The position numbers and the translations under genes were made by a program. The notes under the pieces were generated by a model, which saw only the letters and a list, made by a program, of their open reading frames with translations, searched no databases and was not told the DNA's origin. Below, in pieces: positions 8,952 through 18,067 of a stretch of 64,000 nucleotides of DNA; within the stretch, counting starts at the first letter, position 1, and the number at the start of each line of letters is the position of its first letter. The DNA lies in the NCBI GenBank assembly GCA_963830205.1, contig CAWHLP010000036.1:1-64000 (forward strand), given 5' to 3'. Source of the DNA: CAVSRC01 sp963830205. Its GTDB lineage: Bacteria > Pseudomonadota > Alphaproteobacteria > Rhizobiales > Kaistiaceae.

Positions 8952-8968
8952 CTGTTACGAAAGCAACA
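8952..8968. promoter_or_regulatory. Candidate DeoR operator, copy 2
   Basis: CTGTTACGAAAGCAACA, an imperfect palindrome (TGTTAC/GCAACA around GAAA). It lies about 210 nt upstream of the transaldolase start. With copy 1 it would allow looping repression across the divergent promoters. Confidence 0.55.
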
Positions 8969-9179
8969 AATCGCGTGCTAATTCCTTGACTTTTGGCCAG
9001 TTTGTGATCACTCTAGAACATCTGCTCGTGAACGACGGGCAGTGGAGGAATGGCGCGTGTTGGGTCGGTGCCGGTGGTGCGGCCCCGGAACCGGCTCGTG
9101 AGAATAGTCTTCGCTTCGAAGCGAGGCGCGACTGCGCGCCGGCTCGCTGAGGACATGCCGAGGGCAGGGTTGGCAGGAG

Positions 9180-10155
9180 ATGGCAGACAAGCTCTCTGAA
9201 CTCGCTCGCCACACGATCATCGTGGCCGACACCGGCGACATCGCCCAGATCAAGGCGCTGGGCGCTCAGGACTGCACCACCAATCCAAGCCTCATCCTGA
9301 AGGCCGCCAGCAAACCGGAATATGCTGCGCTGATGGACGACGCCGTGGCCTATGCGGCCGCCCGCGAAGAGAAGCCCGCCGCGCGTCTCGACCTGGCGCT
9401 CGACAAGCTGGCCGTCAGCTTCGGCACCGAGCTTGTGCGCATCGTACCGGGCTACGTGTCCACCGAGGTCGATGCGCGCCTTTCCTTCGACACTGCCGCC
9501 ACCGTCGAGCGCGGCGAGCGGCTGATCGCGCTCTATCGGGAGGCCGGCGTCGATCCCAAGCGCATCCTGATCAAGGTCGCCGCGACCTGGGAGGGGATCA
9601 GGGCGGCGGCCGTGCTCAAGGACAGGGGCATCGCATGCAATCTGACCCTGATCTTCAGCAAGGTGCAGGCGGCGCTCTGTGGCGAGGCGGGCTTGTTCCT
9701 GATCTCGCCCTTCGTCGGCCGGATCACCGATTGGCACAAGGCCCACGGCGCGGTCATCACCTCGGCCGAGGACGACCCCGGCGTTCGTTCGGTCCGCGAG
9801 ATCTACGAGTACTTCCGGGCCTTCGGCTACGAGACCATCGTCATGGGTGCCTCGTTCCGCAATACGGAACAGATCCTCGGACTGGCCGGTTGTGATCGGC
9901 TGACCATCAGCCCGAGCCCTTCTCGACGAGTTGCGCAGCACCGACGGTGCGGTCATCCGCCAGCTCGGAACCCGGCCGCCGTCGCGCGGGATCGCACCGT
10001 TGGCGCTTGATGAGGTCAGCTTCCGCTGGCAGCTCAACCAGGACGCCATGGCGACGGAGAAGCTTGCCGAAGGCATTCGTTCATTCGCCAAGGACACCGA
10101 GACGCTGTGCGGCCTGCTCGACGCCAAGCTGGATGCCTTGCTGGAGCCGGCATAG
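9180..10155 (+). CDS. tal: Transaldolase (frame broken at 9915)
   Basis: About 324 residues when one extra base at 9915 is skipped (LTISP joins ALLDELRSTDGAVIRQL). This matches TalB length. It moves a dihydroxyacetone unit between fructose-6-P/sedoheptulose-7-P and erythrose-4-P/glyceraldehyde-3-P in the cytosol. DCTTNPSLILKA is the substrate-binding motif, and the Schiff-base Lys is at residue 132 in RILIKVAATWEG. The C-terminal helix FRWQLNQDAMATEKLAEGI is typical. Its presence in a tetritol/pentitol locus fits consumption of erythrose-4-P. It is transcribed away from the DeoR gene and probably controlled by it. Confidence 0.9.
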
Positions 10156-10574
10156 GGGCAGCGCAACCGTAAGGGTGGGGAAACCCGGGTCATCGCGACA
10201 GAAGGAAACGAGGAGTATCGGGCAGCGTAGGAACCACACCCACACAAGCGGGCCGTCGGACTGCTCCGCGAGAAACCGCCATCGGTGTGGCCAGCATCCA
10301 GTCAGGGAGGACGAGCCGACGAATACCAAACACCTGAAGCCAGGCATGTGTGAGCACGGCCCCGTGGTCATGCTTCGCTGGCGCGTCACGGCGCACATTT
10401 GTGCCAAAGGGACTGGTAAGGCAGCTAAAAAAGTATCAGTGAAGAGTTCAATTCGGTGTGGTCTCCCCTTGCGGCAGCGTTAATTATTCTCATTCAGGGG
10501 GAGGTCCGCGAATGATGCACATGAAAGTCCGTGAAGGGGGCAGATAAAAACGAAAACTTGGTAGGGGGAGTCGG
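10156..10574 (+). promoter_or_regulatory. Intergenic region before the AraC regulator
   Basis: 419 nt. I see no gene, clear hairpin terminator or repeat. A purine-rich GGGGGAG is the ribosome-binding site of the downstream gene. Confidence 0.4.
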
Positions 10575-11456
10575 ATGGAACCAGATCTCGAGGTCGTTCA
10601 TATTTCCCAGAGCAATTCCTTCGCTGCCTGGTCCCACGGATATCCGTTTCGGACTGTGCGATGGCATTTTCATCCGGAATACGAGGTCCATCTGGTCGTC
10701 GCCACCAGTGGACGCTACTTCGTGGGGGATTTCATCGGGGAGTTCGGGCCGGGCAACCTGATCCTCACCGGTCCCAACCTGCCGCACAACTGGATCTCCG
10801 ATTTGCCCGAGGGGCAGTCGGTGCCCGTGCGCGGGCAGATCATTCAGTTCACTGAAGAATTCATCGAGAACCTGATGCCGGTGCTTCCGGAGACCGCCGA
10901 GTTTCAGGAATTGCTGGTCAACAGCAGGCGTGGGTTGCTGTTCGGCATGGGCACGGTCAGGCAAGTCGCTCCCATGATGGGAGAATTGATGACCGTGCGC
11001 GGGGCGCGCCGGGTCGAGCTGTTTCTCGGCATCATGTGCGCGCTCAACCGCGCCAAGGACGTCGAGCCGCTGGCGAGCGCGTCCTATGTGCCCGACCCGT
11101 CAGGATACATGTCGACCGGCATGAACAAGGTGCTTGCCTATCTACGCGATCATTTGACGGAGAATTTCCGCGAAGCGGAACTCGCGCGGATCGCCGGCCT
11201 CACCACCAGCGCCTTCTCGCGCTCCTTCAGACGCCACACCGGCATGACGCCGATCCAGTACATCAGCCGGCTGCGCATCAACCTCGCCTGTCAGCTCCTG
11301 AGCGACACCTCGATGTCGATCACCAAGATTTGCTACGAGTTGGGGTTCAACAACCTTTCGAACTTCAACCGTCAGTTCCTGAACCAGAAGGGCATGCCGC
11401 CCACGGGGTTCCGCAAGCTGATGCTGGAGAGCAGGCGCGTAGAGATCGCAGCCTGA
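10575..11456 (+). CDS. AraC-family regulator with N-terminal cupin domain
   Basis: 293 residues. The N-terminal half is a cupin-like sugar-sensing domain (VRWHFHPEYEVHLVVATSG with metal-ligand-type His residues, then GNLILTGPNLPHNW). The C-terminal 100 residues hold two HTHs (ELARIAGLTTSAFSRSFRRH and SITKICYELGFNNLSNFNRQ) followed by the AraC signature. Probably an activator of the adjacent polyol genes. The start at 10575 has GGGGGAG upstream. It is convergent with the second SDR gene. The effector is not deducible from sequence. Confidence 0.88.
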   Translation: MEPDLEVVHISQSNSFAAWSHGYPFRTVRWHFHPEYEVHLVVATSGRYFVGDFIGEFGPGNLILTGPNLPHNWISDLPEGQSVPVRGQIIQFTEEFIENLMPVLPETAEFQELLVNSRRGLLFGMGTVRQVAPMMGELMTVRGARRVELFLGIMCALNRAKDVEPLASASYVPDPSGYMSTGMNKVLAYLRDHLTENFREAELARIAGLTTSAFSRSFRRHTGMTPIQYISRLRINLACQLLSDTSMSITKICYELGFNNLSNFNRQFLNQKGMPPTGFRKLMLESRRVEIAA

Positions 11457-11561
11457 GGCGGCGCACATCAGTCGGGATGGTGTGGCCCTTCACATGCGCC
11501 GGAAGACCGGACCCCTCCATGAAGGCACCGGTCTCGGACTGCAGGAGCGATCATGTCCGGA

Positions 11562-11588
11562 ACGGCAGCCGGAGGTTCCGGCTGCCGT
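11562..11588. terminator. Strong hairpin between convergent AraC and SDR genes
   Basis: An 11-bp perfect stem (arms ACGGCAGCCGG and CCGGCTGCCGT, loop AGGTT). No T-run follows on either strand, so it may be a bidirectional, Rho-assisted terminator. Confidence 0.5.
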
Positions 11589-11607
11589 GGTCAGCGTTCG
11601 GCGGAGC

Positions 11608-12336
11608 TCAGATGTCGAAATTGCTGGGCAGAACGATCATGTCGCGGATGGTCACGTTGCGTGGCCGGGTCAGCATGTACATGACCGCGTCGGAGATCTC
11701 GGTGGGTTCGATCAGGCTGCCGGAATCCTTCGCCTTCTGCAGCCGTTCGGCCGGCCAGTCGGCAAGCAGCGCGCTCACCACCGGGCCGGGCGAGACCTGG
11801 GCGACGCGGATGCCGTGCTTGAAGACCTGGCGACGCACGGTCTGTACGAAACAGGTCACGGCCCACTTGGACGAGGAATAGACCGGCTCCCACGGAATCG
11901 GGAAATGGCCGGCGACCGAAGAGGTGACGATGATGTCGCCGGTGCCACGCTCGATCATGTGCGGCAGGACGTCGTGAACGTTCTTGACCACCGCGTTGAC
12001 GTTGAGATTGTACAGGCGATCGATATTCGCGCTGTTGGCCTCGATCAGATCGCCGCCGATGTAGATGCCGGCGTTGGCGAGGAGGATGTCGAGTTGTCCT
12101 GCCAGCTCAAGCGTCTTGGGCAGGAGCGTTGCGCAGCTTTCAGGTGAAGTCAGATCGATGATCAGCGGGATCGCCGCATCGCCGTGTTTCTTGCAGAGCT
12201 TCTCGACTGCGGCCTCGTCGCGGTCGACGAAGACGACGCGCGCGCCCTCTGCGATCAGCGCCTCGGCGCATGCCAGCCCAATGCCGGATGCCCCGCCTGT
12301 AACCGCGGCGACCTTGCCCTTCATTTGGTTGCCCAT
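11608..12336 (-). CDS. Second ribitol-dehydrogenase-like short-chain dehydrogenase
   Basis: 242 residues, the same length as the SDR at 3098-3826 and clearly paralogous to it. TGGASGIGLACAEAL is the cofactor motif, LANAGIYIGG the NAG motif, IIVTSSVAG the catalytic Ser and PVYSSSKWA the Tyr-Lys pair. The end MLTRPRNVTIRDMIVLP is shared with the first SDR. Likely an NAD-dependent polyol dehydrogenase with a different substrate or stereochemistry. The start at 12336 was chosen because AGGAGAG lies upstream and the protein aligns with its paralogue from there. Confidence 0.85.
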   Translation of the reverse strand: MGNQMKGKVAAVTGGASGIGLACAEALIAEGARVVFVDRDEAAVEKLCKKHGDAAIPLIIDLTSPESCATLLPKTLELAGQLDILLANAGIYIGGDLIEANSANIDRLYNLNVNAVVKNVHDVLPHMIERGTGDIIVTSSVAGHFPIPWEPVYSSSKWAVTCFVQTVRRQVFKHGIRVAQVSPGPVVSALLADWPAERLQKAKDSGSLIEPTEISDAVMYMLTRPRNVTIRDMIVLPSNFDI

Positions 12337-12814
12337 TTCGTCTCTCCTCTTCAATGGTCCCTTGGTTGTGCCCAGCAAAGCGGGGCATTTGGTTGTGTTT
12401 CATCCGCTTCATGTCGCAATCCGGCTGCCGCCGGCGGACAGGCCGCTCCGCGTCGTCCGCGGCGGGGAAACGCATGAAGAGGGTTCAACTGATGATTTCC
12501 TTCAGGACCGGCGGTTCTGCCGGGCCGCGCTTCCGATTGATGTTGGTGATTGCGCCCGCGCTCCCGTCCCCACCGACCCGGCGGTGCGGACTAGCCGGCC
12601 ACGGCTCGGCCGAATCTCGGGCCTGCGGAAATCCCGCACGCACCGGCGAAGCGATCTCTGCAAGGATCTGCCCCACTTGAGACAGGAGGCACGAAGAACT
12701 CGAAGCGAGCGTTGGCGGCCCTGAATTCATACTCGGCCTGACCTCTCCGGCATGCTTTCCGGCGTTTTGGCGTCAGCGACGCCAAACTCTGAGCATGCGT
12801 ATTCGGCTGAGGTC
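12337..12814 (-). promoter_or_regulatory. Region between the ROK regulator and the second SDR
   Basis: 478 nt with no supported gene. It contains a 9-bp perfect hairpin at 12766-12786 (TTTGGCGTC, loop AGC, GACGCCAAA) just beyond the ROK stop, flanked by GCATGC on both sides. That is a candidate terminator for the ROK gene although it lacks a T-run. The SDR promoter is expected nearer 12340-12450. Confidence 0.4.
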
Positions 12815-14093
12815 TTAGCTCAATTTGTCCAGTGCGGCAACATATGGAGGGGAGCGGGGCAAAAAAAGGTCGGAATTCGACGGCTGATCGGCCGAGGACG
12901 AGACCTGCGACAAACGCTCGTTCTCCAATGAGAAGAAACGCTGGTGCATGATGCAGGCGGCGCCGAAGGCGGATCCATAGACAGCGTCTTCATTGAGAAC
13001 GATGTCGGGCGCGCGAAGGCTTTCGTCCCCCAATTCCCTGATGTGAGCCGCAACGCGTGCGGCCACCAGCGGGTACAACTGGGCCATCGCCCCGCCAAGC
13101 ACGATGCGGTCGGGATCAACGATGCAGGTAACCTGCATGACCGCAAAGGCGAGCGCCCGCGCCCAGTCATCGGCGATCGTGATGGCGAAGGGCGCCCGGT
13201 CCCGCACATCGGTCAGGAAATCCTGCAACCCGAGGTTCTCCAGCTCTGCGCTTGCCCGGTATCGGGTCAATGTGTGGGTCAAGCCGATGGACTGTTCCAG
13301 GTTGCGCTCTTCGCGGCCGGGCATCCTGAGATGCCCAACCCCGCCGGCGAGGCCGCGCGCCCCGCGATACAGCCTGCCGTCGATCGCGATGCCACCGCCG
13401 ACGCCGCTCTCGATGAGGAAGAAGACGGTCACCCCGGGCTGTGCCTTGCTTTGCGAATAGGTTGCCCCAATGGCGAACGCATTGGCGTCATTTTCGGCCA
13501 AAACCGGGACGTTTATGGGCAAGGCCGCCTCGGTCAGAGTAGTCAGGCTGGCGTCCTTCCAGCCGAGATTCGGAGCGATGCTGACGTGACCGCCGGCATC
13601 CATCTCGGCAGGCGCGCTTAGGCCGAATCCACCGAACAAACGCTGCCGCTCCTGCGGCACTTCCTGGAAGGCCTGCCGCACGGCGCAGGCAATGGCTTCC
13701 TCGACCGGCAACCTTGGTCCCGTCGAACGGCTGCGTCTCGCTGCGGACGATGTTGGCGGCGAGATCGATTTCGACCGTGGTGATGTGCTCTGCGCCGATT
13801 TCCGCTCCCAGGAAAAACATCGCCTCCGGGACCAGCTCGAGAAGGGTCCCGGGGCGACCGGCATGGGTGTGCCCCGAACGCTTCGGCTTGTTCTCCGGCT
13901 GGACTTCGCGGACGAATCCCGCCGCCGTCAGCTCGGCAATGATGTTGCCGGACGATGACCGGTTCAGGCCCATCTTCCTGGCCAGATCGGCACGACTCAG
14001 ACGGTGGTAGCGGTGCAGCGCACGGAGGGCCACCAAGGTGTTGGTCTGGCGTATGCGACGCGGCGCGGTCGCGAGCGAACTGATTTGCGGCAC
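12815..14093 (-). CDS. ROK-family regulator (NagC/XylR type; frame broken near 13712)
   Basis: About 425 residues when one extra base at about 13712 is removed (TQPFDGTK joins LPVEEAIACA). The N-terminal winged HTH is LSRADLARKMGLNRSSSGNIIAEL. The sugar-kinase-like ROK domain follows with FLGAEIGAEHI, PVLAENDANAFAIG and GVGGGIAIDGRLYRGARGLAGGVGHL. The usual zinc motif with three Cys after the GH segment is missing: the sequence runs MPGREERNLEQ. It is divergent from the ABC importer operon, so it is the best candidate for its repressor. The inducer is presumably the imported polyol or a phosphate of it. Confidence 0.83.
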
Positions 14094-14764
14094 GGCTTCT
14101 CACCCGCTTTGCGCGATGCTTATCCGATATTTGGTGAAACGACAACAAATTTTCATCAGGATTGATAGAATCGAGTATGCGGCAGGTCGGCGACCCCACG
14201 GGGGCGCGCCTGCCCAATACTTGGCATAACCATTTGTTGGAATTGGGCATTGTCCCATAGAGACCCTATCCAAAAGGCGGTCGGGTGGGGGTGGTGCGGG
14301 CCAAATTTGTATCAGTTCTCAACAAACGTTGCGTGCCAAGTCTTTTTGCGATAGGAGTCCTAATGTCGGGCAAGCTAGTTCAGTTCAAGTGGGAGGAGTG
14401 ACTATGTGCTCCCCCTTCAAATCGAGTGCGCTGAGTTGACGAGTAGCAACAATTCGACATGGACCGCTTCTAAACTCCGCAGTTTGTACTGCGGAAGGTC
14501 TAGTAGCAGGGTTCGACCATTGCTCAATAGTTGCAGCCGCCCGATCGTATCCGCTGTAACGCGAGCAAACGAAGAAGAAGGTTCGCCGTCGCCCAGAGCG
14601 ACGGGATAAGCATCCAAGCCGGGAGGCGGACTGCGCAGAAGACATCGTCCAGGCCGACCAGGCGAGGAGACCGTGCGCCGCATACGCACACGGAAGGAAA
14701 TCCCGGTCAGACGGAGCGACGGGCCGCGGAGGAAACAGAAATGCAACGAATGGAGGATCGTTAA
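14094..14764. promoter_or_regulatory. Divergent control region of the ROK regulator and ABC importer
   Basis: 671 nt with no gene. It contains CAACAAA at 14143-14149 and 14320-14326 and the reverse complement TTTGTTG at 14233-14239, spaced about 90 nt apart, which are possible ROK binding half-sites. A 7-bp hairpin (TCCGCAG/CTGCGGA, 14476-14495) lies in the presumed leader of the importer operon. GGAGG precedes the first gene. Confidence 0.45.
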
Positions 14765-16192
14765 ATGTATGACAAAGAAAAACGCCTGATTGACGCCTTC
14801 GTGGCGGGCAAGATGAGCCGGCGTGAACTGATGAGCGGTGCCGCGAAACTCGGCTTGGTGGCCGGCGTCGGGAACATGATCCTGGGCCAGTCGGCGACCA
14901 GGGCGATGGCAGCTGACTTCGACTGGCAGGCCCACAAGGGCAAGACCATCAACCTGCTTCTCAACAAGCACCCCTACGCCGACGCCATGATCGGCGACCT
15001 CGACGCCTTCAAGGCGTTGACCGGCATGGAAGTCAAGTACGACGTCTTCCCGGAAGACGTCTATTTCGACAAGGTGACGGCCGCGATGTCGTCCAAGTCG
15101 AGCCAGTACGACGCCTTCATGACTGGCGCCTACCAGACTTGGCAGTACGGCCCCGCCGGATGGCTGGTCGATTTGAATGAGTACATCGGCTCCGGCAATA
15201 CCTCGCCGGATTGGGACAAGGCCGATTTCGTGCAGAGCGTCTTTGCGTCGGATTCGTGGTCCGGCAAGCCTGGCGATCCGGTCGGCGGTCCCGGGGCGAA
15301 GCAGTGGGCGCTGCCTTGGGCGTTCGAGTTCAACTCGATCAGCTACAACAAGCGCATGTTCGACGCCAACAAGATCGAGCTGCCGAAGGATCTCCCCGGC
15401 CTCATGGATGCGGCCGCGAAGATCCAGAAGGACACCAGCGCCTACGGCATCGCGGTCCGCGGCTCGCGGTCATGGGCAACGATCCACCCCGGCTTCCTGT
15501 CGGGCTACACCAGCTACGGCGGCAAGGACCTTGTCGTCGAGAACGGCCATCTGAAGGCCGCCATGAACAGCCCGCAGGCCAAGGAGTTCACGGCCCTCTG
15601 GGTGAAGATGATCCAGGACTCGGGGCCCAAGAACTGGCCGACCTACACCTGGTACGAAGTCGGCAACGACCTCGGCGCAGGCGCCACTGGCATGATCTTC
15701 GATGCCGACATCCTCGGCTATTTCCAGAACACCGGCGATACCAAGGAGAAGGGCAACATCGGCTTCCAGGCCTTCGCTGCCAAGCCGGGTGCCACTGAGC
15801 CGACCCCGAACGTCTGGATCTGGTCGCTGGCCATGTCGGCCTTCTCCCAGCAGAAGGACGCCGCCTGGTACTGGATGCAGTGGGCAACGTCGAAGCAGCA
15901 TGACCTGTTCGGCGCGGTCAAGATGCAGGCGGTCGACCCGGCCCGCACGTCGGTGTGGGACGATGCCGGCTTCAAGGCCCGGATGGCTGACAGTCCCGGC
16001 TATCTCGAGCAGTTCCAGAAGTCGGCGCCGGGCGCGAAGATTTACTTCACGCCTCAGCCGCTGTTCTTCAACGTGACCACCGACTGGGCGGCAGCGCTGC
16101 AGCGGATGGTCGCCAAGCAGGTGCCGGTTGACGAGGGTCTCGACCAACTCGCCGACAGCATCAACAAGCAGATGGAACAGGCTGGCCTCTAG
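14765..16192 (+). CDS. ABC transporter substrate-binding protein (family 1, sugar/polyol)
   Basis: 475-residue periplasmic binding protein. The N-terminus has a twin-arginine-like motif (MSRRELMSGAAKLGLVAG) followed by a hydrophobic stretch and a probable cleavage after SATRAMA, suggesting Tat export. The mature part is a family 1 extracellular binding protein (FKALTGMEVKYDVFPEDVYF, YDAFMTGAYQTWQYG, WALPWAFEFNSISYNKRMF). First gene of a five-gene importer operon. The dehydrogenases and kinases around it suggest a small polyol as ligand. GGAGG lies at a good distance from the start. Confidence 0.9.
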   Translation: MYDKEKRLIDAFVAGKMSRRELMSGAAKLGLVAGVGNMILGQSATRAMAADFDWQAHKGKTINLLLNKHPYADAMIGDLDAFKALTGMEVKYDVFPEDVYFDKVTAAMSSKSSQYDAFMTGAYQTWQYGPAGWLVDLNEYIGSGNTSPDWDKADFVQSVFASDSWSGKPGDPVGGPGAKQWALPWAFEFNSISYNKRMFDANKIELPKDLPGLMDAAAKIQKDTSAYGIAVRGSRSWATIHPGFLSGYTSYGGKDLVVENGHLKAAMNSPQAKEFTALWVKMIQDSGPKNWPTYTWYEVGNDLGAGATGMIFDADILGYFQNTGDTKEKGNIGFQAFAAKPGATEPTPNVWIWSLAMSAFSQQKDAAWYWMQWATSKQHDLFGAVKMQAVDPARTSVWDDAGFKARMADSPGYLEQFQKSAPGAKIYFTPQPLFFNVTTDWAAALQRMVAKQVPVDEGLDQLADSINKQMEQAGL

Positions 16193-16212
16193 CTCTCCCG
16201 TGGCCTGATGAG

Positions 16213-16293
16213 GGCGGTCCGGGACTTGATCCCGGGCCGCCTGCCTGCAAATCTGCCCAGCACGCGAGGGACACCGGCCATCGTCGGTGTCCC
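16213..16293 (+). repeat. Two tandem intercistronic hairpins after the binding-protein gene
   Basis: First stem 16213-16241: GGCGGTCCGGGA with TCCCGGGCCGCC, 12 bp including one G-T pair. Second stem 16268-16293: GGGACACCG with CGGTGTCCC. No T-runs. Their position between binding protein and permease fits mRNA stabilisation or partial termination that keeps binding protein in excess. Confidence 0.6.
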
Positions 16294-16315
16294 GTGCGGA
16301 CGCGAGCCCCCCGTC

Positions 16316-17194
16316 ATGAACAGAAAATTCCTGCCCTACCTGCTCAGCCTGCCAGCCCTGCTCGTGTGCATCGGGATCATCATCCCGTTCCTGACATCGA
16401 TCTGGTATTCGCTGCAGCGCTACAATCTTGCGCTGCCCTACCTCAGGGGCTTTATCTGGTTCAATAACTACATCGACATGTTCACCAGCACCGAGTTCTG
16501 GAACACGGTCGCTGTCTCTCTGATCTATACGGTGGCGACGGTCGGCATCGAACTGCTGATCGGCCTCGGGATCGCGCTCCTGCTGCGCGTGCCCACGCGC
16601 CTGAACAATATCGCCGCGATCCTGCTGCTCATGCCGCTGATGACGGCGCCGGCCATCGCCTCGTTGATGTGGAAGCTGATGACCAACCCGGGCTTCGGCA
16701 TCCTGAGCTATCTCGTCGGCCTGATCGGCCTCGAAAATTTCCGCTGGGCATCGAGCCCGACGACCGCCCTGTTCACGGTGATCCTCGTCGACGTCTGGGT
16801 CTACACACCGTTCATCATGGTGCTTCTGATTGCCGGCCTGCGCGCGCTGCCGAAGCAACCCTTCGAGGCGGCTGAACTCGATGGCGTGCCGCGCAGTTTC
16901 GTCTTCTTCCGCATCACTCTGCCGATGCTGATGCCCTACATCATCACGGCAAGCCTCTTCCGGATGCTCGATTCCATCCAGCAGTTCGACATCATCTACG
17001 CCATGACCCAGGGCGGACCGGGTGACTCGACGCTGGCCTTCCAGGTCTCGGCCTACCTGCAGTTCTTCCAGTACACCAACGTCGGTCGGTCTGCGGCGAT
17101 CCTGATGGTGCTGTGGGTCATCACCTACATCATCTCGAATATCTTCGTCAAAAACTGGCTCAAGCTGCGCGAGCGCGCGGCAGGCATGGCATAG
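16316..17194 (+). CDS. ABC transporter permease (MalF/UgpA type)
   Basis: 292 residues with six predicted membrane helices, starting at FLPYLLSLPALLVCIGII. The EAA loop that contacts the ATPases is EAAELDGVPRSFVFFRITLP (near residue 185). It forms the inner-membrane channel with the next permease. The start at 16316 gives a normal-length N-terminus. Upstream in-frame codons cover the hairpin region and are unlikely to be translated. Confidence 0.92.
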   Translation: MNRKFLPYLLSLPALLVCIGIIIPFLTSIWYSLQRYNLALPYLRGFIWFNNYIDMFTSTEFWNTVAVSLIYTVATVGIELLIGLGIALLLRVPTRLNNIAAILLLMPLMTAPAIASLMWKLMTNPGFGILSYLVGLIGLENFRWASSPTTALFTVILVDVWVYTPFIMVLLIAGLRALPKQPFEAAELDGVPRSFVFFRITLPMLMPYIITASLFRMLDSIQQFDIIYAMTQGGPGDSTLAFQVSAYLQFFQYTNVGRSAAILMVLWVITYIISNIFVKNWLKLRERAAGMA

Positions 17195-17205
17195 GGGCGA
17201 GACCG

Positions 17206-18063
17206 ATGTCGAGCATGTCACTGTTTGAAACGATCGCCCGGCGCATCCTGATCGCGCTGGTGCTCCTGTTCTTCCTCTTCCCGATCTTCTGGATCGTCCT
17301 GATGTCGTTCCAGACGAACGAGGAGATCCTGCGCATCCCGCCGAGCCTGTTCTTCCATCCGTCGCTGAACAACTACGCGGCGCTGGTTTCCGGCCAGTTG
17401 GTGACGGCCGTGGGCACGCTGAAGCTCACCTTCATGCTGAACCTGTGGAACTCGTTCTTCCTCTCGGCGTCGTCCGTCATCGTGGCGCTAATCCTCGGCG
17501 TGCCGGCGGCCTATGCCTTCGCGCGCTTCAAGTTTCGGCTGGGCGAGGACATCGCCTTCACCCTCCTGTCTTTCCGCTTTGCGCCGCCGCTGCTCGTGCT
17601 CCTGCCGCTTTCGCTCTACTTCACCAACTTGGGTCTGAACGACACCTATATCGGCCTGATCTGGGTTTATCAGCTCATCGCGTTGCCGCTGATCCTGTGG
17701 ATCGTGCGCGGCTATTTCGAAGACATCAGCCCAGATATCGAGCATGCCTACCGTATCGACGGTCACTCGTGGTTCGCATCTTTCTTCAAGATCGCCATCC
17801 CGCTGGCATTGCCCGGCATCGCCGCGGCCGGCCTGCTCTCCTTCATCTTCTGCTGGAACAACTTCATCTTCGCATTGATCCTGGCCGCTGCCGACAAGCA
17901 GCCGGTGACGGTCGGTGCCTTGGCGTTCATCACGGCGGCTGGCATCTCCTACGGCCAGGTCGCGGCGGCCATCGTGCTGTCGATCCTGCCGACCCTGGCT
18001 CTGGCCCTGTACGCCCAGCGCTACCTGGTCGAGGGTCTGTCGCTCGGTGCGGTGAAAGGCTAG
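17206..18063 (+). CDS. ABC transporter permease (MalG/UgpE type)
   Basis: 285 residues, six helices beginning with ILIALVLLFFLFPIFWIVLM. The EAA-type loop is IEHAYRIDGHSWFASFFKIA near 190, where Glu-His replaces Glu-Ala, which is common in this subfamily. Follows the first permease by 11 nt and precedes the first ATPase gene by 4 nt, so it is certainly operonic. Confidence 0.92.
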   Translation: MSSMSLFETIARRILIALVLLFFLFPIFWIVLMSFQTNEEILRIPPSLFFHPSLNNYAALVSGQLVTAVGTLKLTFMLNLWNSFFLSASSVIVALILGVPAAYAFARFKFRLGEDIAFTLLSFRFAPPLLVLLPLSLYFTNLGLNDTYIGLIWVYQLIALPLILWIVRGYFEDISPDIEHAYRIDGHSWFASFFKIAIPLALPGIAAAGLLSFIFCWNNFIFALILAAADKQPVTVGALAFITAAGISYGQVAAAIVLSILPTLALALYAQRYLVEGLSLGAVKG

Positions 18064-18067
18064 ACCG

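Larger units (their letters stand above)
8568..9179. promoter_or_regulatory. Divergent regulatory region between the DeoR regulator and transaldolase
   Basis: 612 nt with no gene. It holds the two 17-bp repeats at 8613 and 8952 and the perfect inverted repeat at 8660-8682, listed separately. An AATAACAGG...TTGTTGCG stretch at about 8815-8840 has related half-sites in the opposite arrangement. Both promoters should lie here. Confidence 0.6.

Noticed and set aside
15470..17221. Long open frame antisense to the binding protein and permease
   Set aside because: Composition is typical of a mirror frame of GC-rich coding DNA. No motif or ribosome site.
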